A DNA stretch of 64,000 nt from Meta bourneti (Eukaryota; Arthropoda; Arachnida; Araneae; Tetragnathidae). The translations under genes were made by a program, and so were the position numbers. Positions 22,025 to 34,543 of this stretch are shown here, piece by piece. Position 1 is the first letter of the stretch; each line of letters starts with the position of its first letter. The notes beneath the pieces are model-generated. The model made no database searches. It worked only from the letters and a program-made list of their open reading frames with translations, and was not told the DNA's origin. The stretch covers positions 50,102,364-50,166,363 of the forward strand of contig OW119929.1 of the NCBI GenBank assembly GCA_933210815.1, in the 5' to 3' direction.

Positions 22025-22225
22025 GTCCAGAATTGGGCATAGCGAACATACCTTTTATCTGCCACAGTAAATCTGGGTTCGAATCCCGGCTTATAAGAGC
22101 ATAGATTTTGGTGGTTGTCCTTGTTAAGAGTAACGATGGCTAGTCCACTGAGTGCTCCTTCACTAATAGTCGTCAGTTTACCCATTTAAGTGCCGAAGGC
22201 AGAAAGGTCAATGATCGGGCATAAG
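22025..22225 (+). mobile_element. tRNA-derived SINE (family 3)
   Basis: GGGTTCGAATCCCGG at 22075-22089 contains a perfect RNA polymerase III B box. It is preceded at tRNA-like distance by an A-box-like TAGCGAACATACC. The cloverleaf is not complete, so it is not a functional tRNA gene. The unrelated tail to about 22225 fits a SINE body. Ends and family are uncertain, as only one copy was seen. Confidence 0.5.
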
Positions 22226-22747
22226 GAATAAGAGAATTTTGTTTAGAATTTCTAGGTCTACGCAACTGTTTTCACTACTTTATTTCCTTAGAATCATAGG
22301 AGTAAAATTTAACATAAAACTACGGTAGAGAATGTCAATTTTGAATTAAACTCGTATCCGCACAAATCGTCGAAAGCTATAGTGAGCGGAGCCATCAAAA
22401 GAGGAAAGAGCTCAAAGGGCTGTTCAACGATACAACAAAACTGCTGAGGAAACAGTTTGAGACTTGGTTTGTCGAAAACTCTTAGGAGAAGCCGGATAGT
22501 AAAACTAGTTTTATTAAGTTTAATCCATGAATGGATTGCATTACATGAGCCACTAAAATACATTCACACCTTAGATTCCTGCAACGCAAATAACTATAGT
22601 GATTTATTTTTTATTGAAAATGGACGTAACTATAATTTGAAGGTATCACAAGTATCTCTATTTCATTTATGATTTAATTGAGAACAGTTCAAAGAATGTC
22701 AAATCAAACCCATACATTTTTGTTTCGAGGAACGGTTGGTTCGTTGG

Positions 22748-22932
22748 TTGAATTGAGTTTTATGGTCCATATTTGGCCACACTGTTCCAAACACAAGACA
22801 GACAATGTCAAATAATGGACAAACTCAAACAATGAAATCGATGAATTTATCGACACAGAAGAAAACACCCAGGGAGGAATCGAACCTGCTCACAGGTTGC
22901 TAGCGTAGTGGACAAACCTACTAAGCCGATGT
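22748..22932 (-). mobile_element. tRNA-derived SINE (family 2), copy 1
   Basis: On the minus strand the tRNA-like head includes GTAGGTTTGTCCACTACGCT and the B box AGGTTCGATTCCTCCCTGGG. A body follows with GTGTTTTCTTCTGTGTCGAT, ending near ACTCAATTCAACC. The same layout occurs at 62874-63077 and 63700-63871. Confidence 0.7.
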
Positions 22933-24242
22933 TTCCTCTTTGCGGAAGTTATGTAAGCAATATATTGCTTTACCTTTTACTTTCTTTGAAATTTTGTATA
23001 ACTTTTTTCTGCGTTTTTAGTGCTTATTTATGTTAAACCATCCATCTATATTAATAAAACGAAGTTGCATGGAGTTTGTCATTCGCATTACATAAAAACT
23101 ACGAAACATAGAGACCTGAAAATTTGCGTTAAGGTAACTCCTACATACTGAGTACGTGTACCTCGGACTTCTATTTTCAAATTTGTAAGTTTTATATAAG
23201 AAAAGAAATGAAAAACGAATGCCTTTTGTGAAAGTAGGTACCAGAAGAAAACGTTTTTTCTGGACATCAATCAAACTCAAATTGCTTTCCCAGTATTGCT
23301 GGAGAAACAATTTTTTCTAATACATAATTTTATAGAATCTAAATTCTAATTGAATTGGCTGGAATAACGTTGGATGTTACAAAGTGCAAATTTTACAGGA
23401 GAGCCTTTTAGATGGAAGCGCAATAATGCGTGAAATGCGCTCTTTAACCGATTCAGCACTATCTAGCGGTTAGTTTGAGAACTTAACCTTTTCACATTCC
23501 GATCCAGCGAGTCACAACAAACGTTATTCCATCAAAAAAGACTGAAAATAGTCACATCCAACGTTGTTTCAGCCACCATTTCAATTATGTATGTTTAAAT
23601 TATTTTTTATTTATTTCCAAAACAGAATAATTTCCGAATTTGAAAAATGTTATAAAAGAATTTAAAACATTTAATATTGAAAATTTCAATGATGTAAATT
23701 AATCTTAAACATCAAATTTTACCACAATTACAACTCTTTATTTTTATTTTGTAGGAAATGAATCTTTATGTAATAAGTGAAGCGCCAGAGAAAAACTCAC
23801 TGATAATAAACATTAAATTTTGCTACTGGAGAATGCCAGAATTACTGTTTTATTTTTAGTACCATTTAGAATTATGAGTTCGTGCACCTGAGTTAAGACA
23901 ACGAAATACGTTCTTATTTGAGTATTTATAAGTATTATGCAAATATGTGTTCTGTTCGTAACTAAATCATTGTTTTTATCGCTATTTTATTCACAGTATT
24001 TTTGGAATTACTCTACTCACCAGAAGAAAAAAAGTTGAAATCCAACATGTTTGCTTTCATCTCTTGGTTTTCGGAACTACATTTTTCGAATGACGGAAAT
24101 TTCATTTATGTCTATTAAGCTGATACTGTGGTATTATTTTATGTCGTATTATTTTATGTATGTATTTTATTATTATTATTTTATGTGCTTTATTATTTTA
24201 TGTCGCAAATAAATTATTTAGTGCTATATTTTAACCAATTAT
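22933..24242. other. AT-rich noncoding sequence with a TTATTTTATG-rich stretch
   Basis: A degenerate repeat of TTATTTTATG occupies about 24128-24205. Nothing else is recognised. Confidence 0.45.
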
Positions 24243-24252
24243 TTATTTTGTG

Positions 24253-24568
24253 AATAGGGTCACGGTAGCCCGGTTGGAAGAGTAACGTATTAGCAACCGG
24301 AGGGTTGAGTGTTCGAATTCAACCAAAGACCGTCGTGTACAAAGAGGGCTGGTGCACATTAAATCTGTGGCGGCCTCAAATGTCCTCACGTTCGCGTGGT
24401 ATGGAAGTTTGGAGAGCGGGGTGCCAGTTAAGGTGTGACCTCATCATCTGACCGTGGTTCAAAAATTACGTGTTGTTGTCCTTGGATCTTTCCATTCGGG
24501 TTTAATACCGGAACGTCGCCAAAAGCTCGTTGTGTTGCTCCAGTACGACGTTAACTAAAATACCTACC
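24253..24568 (+). mobile_element. Full-length tRNA-derived SINE (family 1) with 10-bp TSD
   Basis: The head GGTCACGGTAGCCCGGTTGG holds the A box, and GTGTTCGAATTC at about 24310 the B box. The body has GGAGAGCGGGGTGCCAG and TCATCTGACCGTGG, and the 3' end GTTGCTCCAGTACGACGTTA, then TACCTACC. TTATTTTGTG flanks it exactly at 24243-24252 and 24569-24578, a perfect target duplication. It serves as the reference copy for the truncated copies in this window. It is presumably mobilised in trans by a LINE not present here. Confidence 0.92.
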
Positions 24569-24734
24569 TTATTTTGTGCCCGATAGTCACTAAAGACGTG
24601 AGTTTATTTCTTGATGTCCCTTGTGGATTTCCACCAACTTCCCTCAAAAGTCATTGGTTTAACATATATGGTTGCAGAATTCCCGTTTCGAAAAAATTAA
24701 TAAAGTGTAAAAAACAACTTTTGAAATAAGACTT

Positions 24735-25098
24735 AATAGAGCACTCGCAACCACGTGGTCTGACCATAGCAACGCCGGAATGACGGCCCTAGCAACCGTT
24801 GCTGTAGGACAAGCAATGGCTTCTGTTCCATTAGTAAGCATGGATGTTTCAGTGCGAAATCGCTACGATCAAAAAATATCTATCATTAACGGAATGGATC
24901 CGTATGATTTGGACAATCCAAACGCCTCTTCGAATCCTGAAGATTTTCCAAAGATCAATTTATGGTGTAGTGGACATTATTTAGTTTTCAAAACTTCCCA
25001 CTACATAAAACTTCCCAATGCATAACAATTTGTTTGTCCTACAGCAGTTAACAGTTAAGAAAAATAACTGATCGTGACGTCACCTGCGAATGCTCTAT
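24735..25098 (+). mobile_element. Short inverted-end element carrying a transposon-type coding fragment
   Basis: The ends are imperfect inverted repeats: TAGAGCACTCGCAACCACGT on the left and, inverted, TAGAGCATTCGCAGGTGACG on the right. Inside, a plus frame (24780-25025) encodes NGMDPYDLDNPNASSNPEDF and YLVFKTSHY. From memory of such proteins this resembles the N-terminal region of the dispersed SWIM-finger/YqaJ-nuclease-type proteins found in many copies in spider and fish genomes. The frame ends soon after, so it is a truncated, probably non-autonomous element. No convincing target duplication was found. Confidence 0.5.
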
Positions 25099-27480
25099 CG
25101 GATTGAGAGAGTTTTTAAATTGATATAGGTTTCTTTTATAAGACATTTAAAATCAGTTAAACTTACATTTGTTCTTGTTTCAAATTAAATTATTGGTTTC
25201 TATTGACGGATATGCTCAATTATTATTCTGGACAGGTACATAATTTCCATTCAGAAACTTTATCTCCGAATTGAAAGAAAAGTGCCTGCATGTCAGTTGG
25301 ACAAAAGAAAATTTTGAATGAAACTGCCCATTTTGAGGAATATTAATGTTAGAAAATATCTAAACTAGGACGTTTTTTAAAAAAATTGTCTTCACGATAG
25401 AAGGTCGTTGTTGCTTTCTTTACGAGTTGAAGCTATTCTGATGCAGCTTCTAATTCAGTAATAATAAATTTCAGTTTCAATAAGTGAATACTAAATTATC
25501 AACTTCTCCTAACCAACAGGCAGTCTTATACAAGCACATACTTGAGAATGGGTACAATGTCGTAAGGAATCAGCTTACTTTTAGAGTTCTGGTAATCATA
25601 TCATTGGTCATCGATTCGAAAACATACAGCAGTTTTTAGCGAAGAAAGCAAGAATTCTTCTTAATTCAATTCCCCTCTATTTAGAAGCTGTTCTACCCTT
25701 CTTATAAAAATAAAATTCCATTTATTATTTACTACTCACTTTTGAGTCTAAAAATATCCCTACATATACTCAATTTTGAGAGGCACTTACGTACGGAACC
25801 TATAAAATAAAACTAGCATCTAATCGTATGTTATAATTATTTAACGATGCTTTAAATTTGCGACCAAAGGTTTCCCTTTGCAAGAAGATTAAGCTTATTA
25901 AAGATTGAATTTGTTTTCCATGTGTTAAATTAAATTATTTAAATATCTGTCTGCTTTACCGGAACTGAAGACATTTAGTTTTAAAACAATAACTGTTATT
26001 TCATGTGCTACCAAATGGAATTTTCCAGAAAATATATATTTTCTAAACAGAAATTAATCGTGAACATCGTACCTAATTAATATGTTATCTTTTCATTAAA
26101 GACCTGAAATTCAAAAATATCGCGTAATGGTACAAGTTAAAATATTGATAGGAAAATTGTCAGTGCATATTATTCGTATTGATTCGACATTTTTGCTATT
26201 TGAGATTAAATAAACAACTTTAGAAGGTGCATTTTTAATCACTCATAACACATAATCGAATTGAGTAGTAGTTAAATTACCACATCTTGTTATTTAAATC
26301 TTACATTAGAGGTGAAATGGTTTAGAAAAATAGAGCATGTATACGTATTTGCGTCCAAAATAAATGGTAGAAATTATAAAAATGTCAAAAAGGTGTAAAG
26401 ATTTCTGTATACTTAAATGATATTTGCATTTTTTTCTATGAAAGAGAATATTGATTATTCTGATCACTTTCCAATCTACAGTTATTAAATCCGAGCAATA
26501 CATGTTATTTTTGATAGAAAGAAGTAAATTGATATAAAAAAGGCAGCAAAAATATTTATTTTTTATAAATATTTTTTGTATTGAATTTGTAACAAAATAT
26601 TTTTCGATAAAATGAGTAAGTTGTGAATTAGTACTTAGATTTCAACCACTTTAAAATAGCCATTGAACATAAAATTGAAGAACCATACTTAATAAAGCAC
26701 TAATTAATCAAATTAAGCTTTCTATTTGTTTTTCAGCAGTAATAGACGAATTATGGATCAAGTATCAGACTAGTAAAATAAAATAGAACACTATTTCCAA
26801 TTATTCCTTCAAAATTAAAACGACTGATGGAGTACACATTCTATTTTCTAAGGGAGATGCAGATATTCATGATATTTAGGTTCCGAATTGTAATTAAGAT
26901 GGTTAACACGATAAACATCTATACAAATACTAATTAATACTATATAGATATGTTGACTGGACGAGTTTATGTTCTGAAGACAACATTACAAGGAAGTAGA
27001 CTGCGATAATGTCACTTTAGCACAGTTTGATAAAGTATGGTATGTGATATAAAAATGCCTCAATTGAAGTCTGCGATTTTTTGTTGTATTTAATTGGGGA
27101 GTTATGAAATAAGAACGGAGACCGGATGCTACGAAAAATGACTATTTGTAGAGAAACAAAACTTATGACCATTTGAAGACAAATTTATATGTGCGATTAT
27201 TTGATTAACTGTAAATATGTTCTAATATCTGACGATTCCCCAATGTTTTTATGAAATAAATGCTAATCTTACTAAACAATAAACAATTCTACAAAAGATT
27301 ATTGTATACAAAAGAAAGAATTCAAATTTAATTTCGTTTATTTCAAGTGTAACGTAATTTTTTCTAAAATATAAATTATCGACTTCTATTCTTGAAAATA
27401 CAACTGTGTTCATTATTATCAAAACAAAATTCTCCCTTGTATCATAATGTAGACATCCTACGAAAGACGAACCTCATTCC
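25099..27480. other. AT-rich noncoding sequence
   Basis: No gene, RNA or well-defined repeat is visible over about 2.4 kb. Confidence 0.5.
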
Positions 27481-27880
27481 TAAAATGCAAATTCAAAGAC
27501 ATTTTTATCCTCTTACAAGTGAAATAGAAACCAATCCTGTTCCATCCTGTTTTGTAGAACTTCTTAAATGCCCTATTTCAGTGAACCCTACAGGCTTACC
27601 CCTCTCATTGGCTGGGAATAAAATTCGGTCTGTTTCTGAGAAAGAATTTCCACTGGGCTCCCCAATGTGCTTCACCAGCTAACCCCCTGCGAAACTCAGC
27701 ACCGGTCTCTGACAGGTGGGCGTTTAAAAAGGGGGTGGGCACCCCTTCTGCTGCTGTCGTTGGCTGCCAAGCCATGAAAATGAATGACCAGCAGGGAAAG
27801 TCAAAAACAGATGCCGACCATTAAGAACATCCGGCCACTGGTTCCAGAACGTTGGCTAGGATCAACAGATATTGAATATC
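27480..27880. promoter_or_regulatory. GC-richer block, candidate regulatory element
   Basis: The centre (27670-27860) is markedly GC-richer than its neighbourhood, with GACAGGTGGGCG, AAAAAGGGGGTGGGCACCCC and CTGCTGCTGTCGTTGG. The GGGTGGGCACCCC run is partly self-complementary. A 96-codon open frame at 27392-27682 runs into it but shows no domain and stops before the GC-richest part. Neither enhancer nor promoter function can be confirmed from sequence. Confidence 0.3.
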
Positions 27881-30744
27881 ACGGGAACAGAACTCTACCA
27901 AAAATGGTGAGCATGTTTTTGAGTGTCTTTTCTTTCTATTAGTCATATGTTAGTTAAATATGAAGATAATATATGAAACTAAATTGTCAAAAATGTAATA
28001 AAATAACATCTGTGAACATCTAGTTAAAGTAGTTATTGTTGCAAACCTGTGAAGTATGCTGTATAGTTTCGATTGCGAATGATACGTCTCCGTAATATAT
28101 TTCTGAATTAGAACTCTTCTTAAGTAATGAAATTTTCTTTTATGCAATATACACTAGATTTTTGTTGGGTACGAAAATGGCTTCAGCAGATGAAAAACTA
28201 ATTTGCTGAAAGGCATATAGTTAATTTTTATTTCACAATTAAACTTACAAAACTATTAACAAGTATACCTTAACATTACTTTGTTATTAATTATGAGTAA
28301 TATTTACATACACTTCTATTAAGCGATGGCACATACAATTCTCCACCTTTTAAACGATTTGCATAAACAAAAAATGATTTAAAACGTACTTGCTTAGTAA
28401 ATTTTTTTAAATGTGTCCTGTCGAAATATTTTGTAATGTGAAGATGATTTAAAATTTATATTATTAAATCGAAATATAGCAGGTTTGGGTGAAAAAATTG
28501 AAAACACAATTGTTGCATGAAATATTAAGAGATTTTCACAAGTTCTTGGCAGGTTGAAATACTTCTTTTACTAGTTTTATGCAAGTTTTTTATTACTTTC
28601 GGAATTAAAAATCAAAAATCATTCTAGCGATTTTAAAATGATGTATCTGAAACCTTTTAAATGTTCATTATGTATTTGTGTCAAAATCGTTTCTCTTTCT
28701 GTGAATAGCATTGAAGGGTGAACAGTGTAAACGAATTCTGTAAATTTTCAAGAACACTAAAATAATTTTTAAGAAAATATTGTTTTTTGGGGTAGGGACA
28801 ATCATTTAGATAAGGTTAGCGAAAGTTGTTTCCTTTGTAGACTTTTTTTGCATTTTTGTTAATGTTATTGTTTAATTTGGAATTTCTTTTCCCGAATTGC
28901 CTTCAAAAGTGAACGTTTGCCAATTAGGTATTCCAAATGGAATATGCCTTGAAAATAAAATTTATATTTTAAGGCATATTCTATTGTTATTTTTTAATTT
29001 AAATAATGAAAATTAATGTGTATAAATTGGATAATTAAACGGTTCTGTATATTTTATTATGCAAACAAATGCATCAAAAGTTCCGTGAAACAAACCTCAA
29101 GCTACAGTGTAGAAGTACGTCCAACAATTGTATTGATCATGCTGTGTTTTTTAAAATGGACATACCATTTTTATGGCTGAAATAAATTGTCGAGTGTTGT
29201 TAATATCAAAAGTTAGCACTGACTCTTCTTTTAGTTCTGAATTTCAATTCAAAATATATTTCTTCATCACACCCGTAGAGGCTTTGTCCCGTGATTAAAA
29301 AAAATTGTTTGTCTTGAGGCCAGGGTTCGAAGAACGTTTGGTTGTTGCATTTTTGCACAGATAAATTTTGTTTTGACAATCGAGTTTTGGGATCCAGTTG
29401 TTATTTCTGTGGCCTCCAATTTTTCTAAATTTTTTTACTCGTTTTACGAAAATTTCGTCTAACCATCTGATTCTACTGTGACCTACTGTGTGTTTATACG
29501 CATTCCCGAATAGAAAGTGAATTTAAAATTGCTCATTGAACAACGTTTTGGCAACAGGAAAAATGTTTAATTGCGATTAACGCCTGAATTTCTGTTCCTA
29601 ATTTCTAATCCTGCTTTCAGACCTTCAATTGAAAAAAAAATTTTCCTCAGCAATAGCTAAGACATCAGACATTAAAAGTATTTTCAGCTTTTTATGTTTT
29701 ATATTGTTAAGGAAGTCTGGGCATTCTAATGAAGTTACCAAATAGAATCCAAAAGCAAGATATGTTGGAAATATAAAAAATGGAACGAAACTTACTTTAA
29801 GTTACTCCATTTTAAGAAAGGTCAAAATTAACATCCTTCATTTTATGGATAAATGTCAATATATTTTAATGCTTCTTGTAACTCTCTCTAAATTAAGATT
29901 CATTTTCGTAGCATCCTATTGTTCATGATTAATGACACAATTATAACTTCCTTGTTCGCTGTGAATACTTCCCATCTGAATAAATAATCTCATGAGTACA
30001 GTGTTTCACCTTAACGTCGAAGTTTGTAACATATAATCGTCAAACCTCTTACAAAATATAATTACTTACAGGGGATGAAAGTATGATTCAAAAAGCTTTA
30101 ATATCACAAAATATAAGCTGAATCTTTTGTGGCGCATAAGAAAATTTAATAATGTAATAAATAAATTTTGAATCTCTGGGTAATACGGTTTTCTCTAATG
30201 GTTACGTTGGTAGTTTAACTTTTTCTCAACAAGTATGGTCTTCATCTCATCGATTAAGGTCATAACTGCCCTTCATACAATTTGCCACTTTACTTATCCA
30301 TTCAGGTTATATTCGATCAGCTTCTTGTAAATAGACCATCACCTTTTCTTTCTGCTGACGAAGAACAACACTATCGATCTCTAGAAATATTCTATCAGAA
30401 GTTCTAAATAGCATTATCAGAAGGTGGAAGGTGTGAGATGTACCGAGTTTTGTGATGTAGCGTTGCGATAACCAACAATCGCCATTTTGAAGCACGATAT
30501 TTTTCTTTTCTCTGCTATCAATACGCTGCCGTCAAATAAAAAGTTTTAGTTACACTTTCGCATTCTGTAAGCAACTCTACTTTGTTCTATCTATATTAAA
30601 ATTACAGGTAACGTAAAACAAACTACAATTTTGAATCACTGTATTTGATAAATATAATAATGTTTTGTGGCCTATAGACGTGATTGTGATATAAAGGAAG
30701 AAAGGGAAAATATTGAATTTGGAAAATATTTTGAGATGTTTGCG
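27881..30744. other. AT-rich noncoding sequence
   Basis: Apart from the hairpin at 28936-28985, no gene or repeat is recognised. Confidence 0.45.
28936..28985. other. Strong hairpin of about 22 bp with 7-nt loop
   Basis: Left arm GAATATGCCTTGAAAATA (28940-28957) pairs with TATTTTAAGGCATATTC (28965-28981), with a single one-base bulge around the loop AAATTTA. Pairing continues outward (AATG against TATT, with one G-T). The total is about 50 nt. It could be a pre-miRNA-like fold or the remnant of a small inverted-repeat element. Confidence 0.45.
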
Positions 30745-30990
30745 TGGCTGTAGATAATGTCAGATGTTAAAGGCTCCAACTGCTTTACAGGATGTCATGT
30801 TGTTTACCCTCTTCTGGTTGGATCAGGATTCCAAAGCTTTGTGATGTTTTCCGCTTCACCTTCACCTCTGCAAACTACGTAACTGATACGCAGGAAGTTC
30901 TGGGTTAATCATCCCCCTGTAATCGACCCTCACTCCGAAAGCAAAGCACGCCCTACTTGATTGGGGGCACAAACAAGTTATGTAACTTGA
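30745..30990. promoter_or_regulatory. GC-richer block, candidate regulatory element
   Basis: This is a compact island in AT-rich DNA with GGGTTAATCATCCCCC and CTGTAATCGACC, both TAATC-type homeodomain cores, and two near-direct CTTCACCTTCACCTC steps. No coding frame is seen. Regulatory function is inferred from composition and motifs only. Confidence 0.25.
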
Positions 30991-32127
30991 CACTTAACAA
31001 GTTAAAAAATTGGGTTTGAGGGGAACTTCCTAAGTTTGCAGTTAGTAATATTATTTTCAATAATTCTTTGAGAGCAATGGCCTCGATTCATGATCTCTAG
31101 TGTAGAGCCACATTCTGTTCTAAAATTTAAAACGTGTTTTTGAATACTATTCTGAACAAAAAATCGCAATTGTTTACATGATCCAAGGGTGAATTTGGTG
31201 TCAGTGGTTTTCATTTTTTCAAATATCGTGTCAAATTATCTCCATTTGATATAGGTTAGCAACCGACTTTAGTTTATTCAGAAATTAAAAAAAAGATCAG
31301 CAATAAAGTTAATCATAACCAGCTTTAGTTTTTTAAAGATCTTGAAAGGGAAATTTCATCACATTAAGAAATTTATTTCTATTTACTTTAACATAAATTT
31401 ACTGACAAATTCGTTAATAAACAATATGCAAACAAAAAGCACAAGAATATAATGGTTCAAGTAATTTTCAGAAATAATACTCAAGAATTTAAATTTTAAT
31501 GTATTTGTAGTTTCATATTTTACCATGTTGTTTATCAGATTTGATCCTATGTTTTTCGTACTCTCCCTCCTTTTGTAGGCCCTTTCTAAGGAGGTTCTCG
31601 TTTTGGATTCCTGCATTGGATTATTCCTTGGGTTTATGCAGTGCCTTTCTAAAATAACGAAATAAATATTTTGTAAAGGATTTGGAAACAATATCTCTAT
31701 AATAAATGGTTAATTTAAGGGGTCTGTTTTTAAATATAATAAATGTGTAAGGAATAAGGCATTGAGAATGCATGAAACTTTTCACACAAGCACGATTGTA
31801 AATTAATTCAAATTATAAATTCCTGAAAGTGTTTATATGATTTCTAATTAGGACTTCACATAGCAGAATATGATTTACAACATTTTTATTTGAAAAGGAG
31901 TTTGCAAAGTGTACAGGCTTGAGGATATTTAAAATATGCGTAATTGCTGAGAGAGGAAATTTTCGCTAACTCTCATTATCTATCAGTTCCGCGTTTTTGG
32001 TCCGAAGTATAAAATACAAATCACATGACAATACGAATAATTTGTTGAATTTTAACTTACTAGGATGCCTAATTTCTCATATATTGAATATTTCGGTTCA
32101 CATAGGGCCCATACATTGTAATCTAGT
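30991..32127. other. AT-rich noncoding sequence
   Basis: No supported gene or repeat. Confidence 0.45.
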
Positions 32128-32131
32128 TTAA

Positions 32132-32344
32132 CTGTCCATGTAGTTTCGACGAGATATCCTCTTCCTCAAATCAAGATGCGACCAATTTTGCTGATGACGA
32201 TATATCTTGTCATCAATACATTTTTTTTTATAATGACGAGATCAAGATCTGGTCAGTTTTCTAATGGCGAACTATCTCGTCCATCAAATTTGGTCATTTT
32301 TATTTTAATGACGAGATATCTCGTCGAGACAACCACCAGGAGGG
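32132..32344. mobile_element. TTAA-flanked MITE (family A) with palindromic internal repeats, copy 1
   Basis: It is flanked by TTAA at 32128-32131 and 32345-32348. The right end inverted reads CCCTCCTGGTGGTTGTCTCG, matched by the weaker left end CTGTCCATGTAGTTTCGACG. The inside repeats variants of the palindrome GACGAGATATCTCGTC four or five times. The TTAA target and CCC-starting ends fit piggyBac-type non-autonomous elements. It has no coding capacity. Confidence 0.75.
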
Positions 32345-32348
32345 TTAA

Positions 32349-33439
32349 ATGATATGGTGATTTTTATTTGGCTATCTTTCTAACTTTAATGTTATTCTGC
32401 AAGTATTTTATATATCTTTTTGAACACTTTATCCCTCCGAAGGTTGAAATACGCATATATCCGTACTTCAACCTACAGAGGGTTGTGAAGCATATAACAA
32501 TCAAAACAACGTATTTGTAGTCTGAAGTATTAAAACCGATATGTACAATTTTGTAAAAATATTTATAGAATTTCAATATTTGAATTCATTAATATACAAT
32601 TTTCACTTTTTATGATTTAAAACCCGTTTGTTCATCCTGATTTCTTCAATCCAATCATTAAAAAAGGAAATATTTACGCTGTCGCTGGATACGAAAACAT
32701 GATTTATAAGCTGACGGTCGATAAGAGATGCAGAAAATACTCTATATATTTATCGGCTAGAGCAGGTAGTGTTAAGTATTGAAAGATTATTATTCAAAAA
32801 TTTTATTTTGGAATATTATAACCTTTAACAATGTTTCATGACATTAGGCACGGGAGTGTATGATAGTGTTAGTTATTGGAATATTATTAACGTGATAGCA
32901 TAACATAGAAATATTCATGATTTACTCTTGCTACTAGAAATGAGTCTAATTTGAACGTCTTACTTTGTTCAACATTTATTATATCTTATTTATAATAAAT
33001 TATTTATGTATTATAATTTAATCATGAAGTAGCTTATTTTGTCTTTTTCAAATATTTATGGTACCTCACTTTTTCTTGGAAGGTATGGAATATGTAAGAT
33101 TAGAACATAAGCAAGTAGAAGTGGATTTGGCATGCATTTTTACTTTGGTATGTAATTTTAGCTTTTCGTTTCAAACTTAGTAAATAATAAATCTGTTTTG
33201 TTACAAAAATAAATACGCATCTTTCATCCAATGCGTAAATTTTTATCGATATTCACTTATCTTCATACTTTGTGAAAAAAAGAAACATTCTTCCATTTTT
33301 AGCTCAAGACAAACAGTAAATATACATATTCGGAACAAGAATAAGTCCAATGACGTTTCCCAGATTTTGATATAAACAGCACGCAATACGATTGGGTGTT
33401 TAAACTCACATTTCTAATGTACTTCTAATTATTTATGTT
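32349..33439. other. AT-rich noncoding sequence
   Basis: A short stretch at 32428-32485 (CCCTCCGAAGGTTG, ACGCATATATCCGT, CAACCTACAGAGGGTTG) resembles the start of the MITE at 39772 and may be a small relative. Otherwise no feature is seen. Confidence 0.4.
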
Positions 33440-33720
33440 CCCCGTAAACCATAACTTACTCCCCTTCTACCTGCGCACACCTTTTGGGTGGTCTCACGTA
33501 GCAATTCTACCCAATGGGGTATCATTTATGTTCTCTGGACACAATGGGAAGATGCACGGGACCTCTCAATGGTCGTTCCGCAGTCCTGCTTTTTGAATTG
33601 CATTTCCTCTGCTGCTGTGGACCTGTCATGGCAAGCAGTCATTTGTGACAGGACAATGGGTCTTTTTTATCACGCAGGTTTCTGCGACCTTTGGAAACGC
33701 TTCATCGTAAATTCGGTGTA
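33440..33720. promoter_or_regulatory. GC-richer block with clustered CAATGG motifs
   Basis: Four CAATGG cores lie within 150 bp, at 33512-33517, 33542-33547, 33567-33572 and 33654-33659. Two of them are ACAATGG, the Sox HMG-box type. ATCATTTATG and TTTTTTATCACG give homeodomain-type sites. The open frame at 33488-33751 has no recognisable domain. Candidate enhancer by motif content only. Confidence 0.3.
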
Positions 33721-34083
33721 TGTTACGTTTTTTATTATTCGCACGTCGTAAAAAGGTTTTATTCTGAAAAAGGACGGATGTCGCCACTTGCTATCAAAAA
33801 AGGTCAATTTGTCGTGTGGCTTCTCTGGGATGACGGATGATCTAGGCATGCTGCATGTGCTGTAATATTTGAAAGTGGATTGGCTGTTCTGAAAGTGATT
33901 GCAAGAAATTATCGTCTTTATATTGAGATATTTTTTTTTCGTGTAATGAACATTCAAATCTTGAATCTACTATAATCCAACATTAATTTAGTCTCGCAAC
34001 AAATCAGCTTTTATCAATTTTAACACGAGTTACGTTTTCAAACTGCATTAACTGTAATTTTTTAATATTATTTTTTTATTTAA

Positions 34084-34298
34084 CCCTCCAAGTGGTTTCG
34101 ATTAGGTATCTCTTACATCAAGATCTGAACCATTTTGCTAATGGTGAGATAACTCGTCATCAAGGTATTGCCTATTTTTTGGTGATGACAAAATAGAGAT
34201 CTGGTCAGTTTTCGACCAAAGACGAGATATCTCGTGCTTTAAGGTTTGGTCAATTTTGCTAATGACGAGATACTTCGTCGAGACAACCGCCAGGAGGA
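34084..34298. mobile_element. TTAA-flanked MITE (family A), copy 2
   Basis: It is flanked by TTAA at 34080-34083 and 34299-34302. The ends are CCCTCCAAGTGGTTTCGA and, inverted, TCCTCCTGGCGGTTGTCTCG. The internal GACGAGATATCTCGT repeats are shared with 32132-32344, as is the order GGTCAGTTTTC ... GGTCAATTTTG. Copies 1 and 2 are diverged, so both are old. Confidence 0.78.
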
Positions 34299-34329
34299 TT
34301 AAAATCTGTGAGGTTTACGATCTATAGAA

Positions 34330-34430
34330 TTTTCCCCAGGATTCTTTCAACCAGTTGGTGTAATTATTTCGCCATTACGTGTATTGTGGAGGAAATTTCT
34401 GGACGCTGAGAGAGTTAGGTAAAAGAAGCT
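34330..34430. repeat. Fragment of MITE family B
   Basis: GATTCTTTCAACCAGTTGGTGTAATTATTT and the following GTGTATTGTGGAGGAAATTT align with 39845-39905 and 44270-44330, the right halves of family B copies. The CCCTC-type left end is missing. Confidence 0.45.
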
Positions 34431-34543
34431 GATTTCTTGTTCAAAAATAGCTGTAGGAATGGTGCCGCATGCCGAAGTGGATAATTATTTTTGTGCTCTG
34501 CGCCACGAGTATCCAAGACATGGTACATGTAGTTTTACGTTAA

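Noticed and set aside
22070..22095. A functional tRNA gene suggested by GGGTTCGAATCCCGG
   Set aside because: The rest of the cloverleaf, in particular the acceptor and anticodon stems, cannot be folded. Better read as a SINE head.
27392..27682. 96-codon open frame as a possible small gene
   Set aside because: No recognisable domain, no splice or start context, and it ends before the GC-richest part of the block. Better explained as noncoding island sequence.
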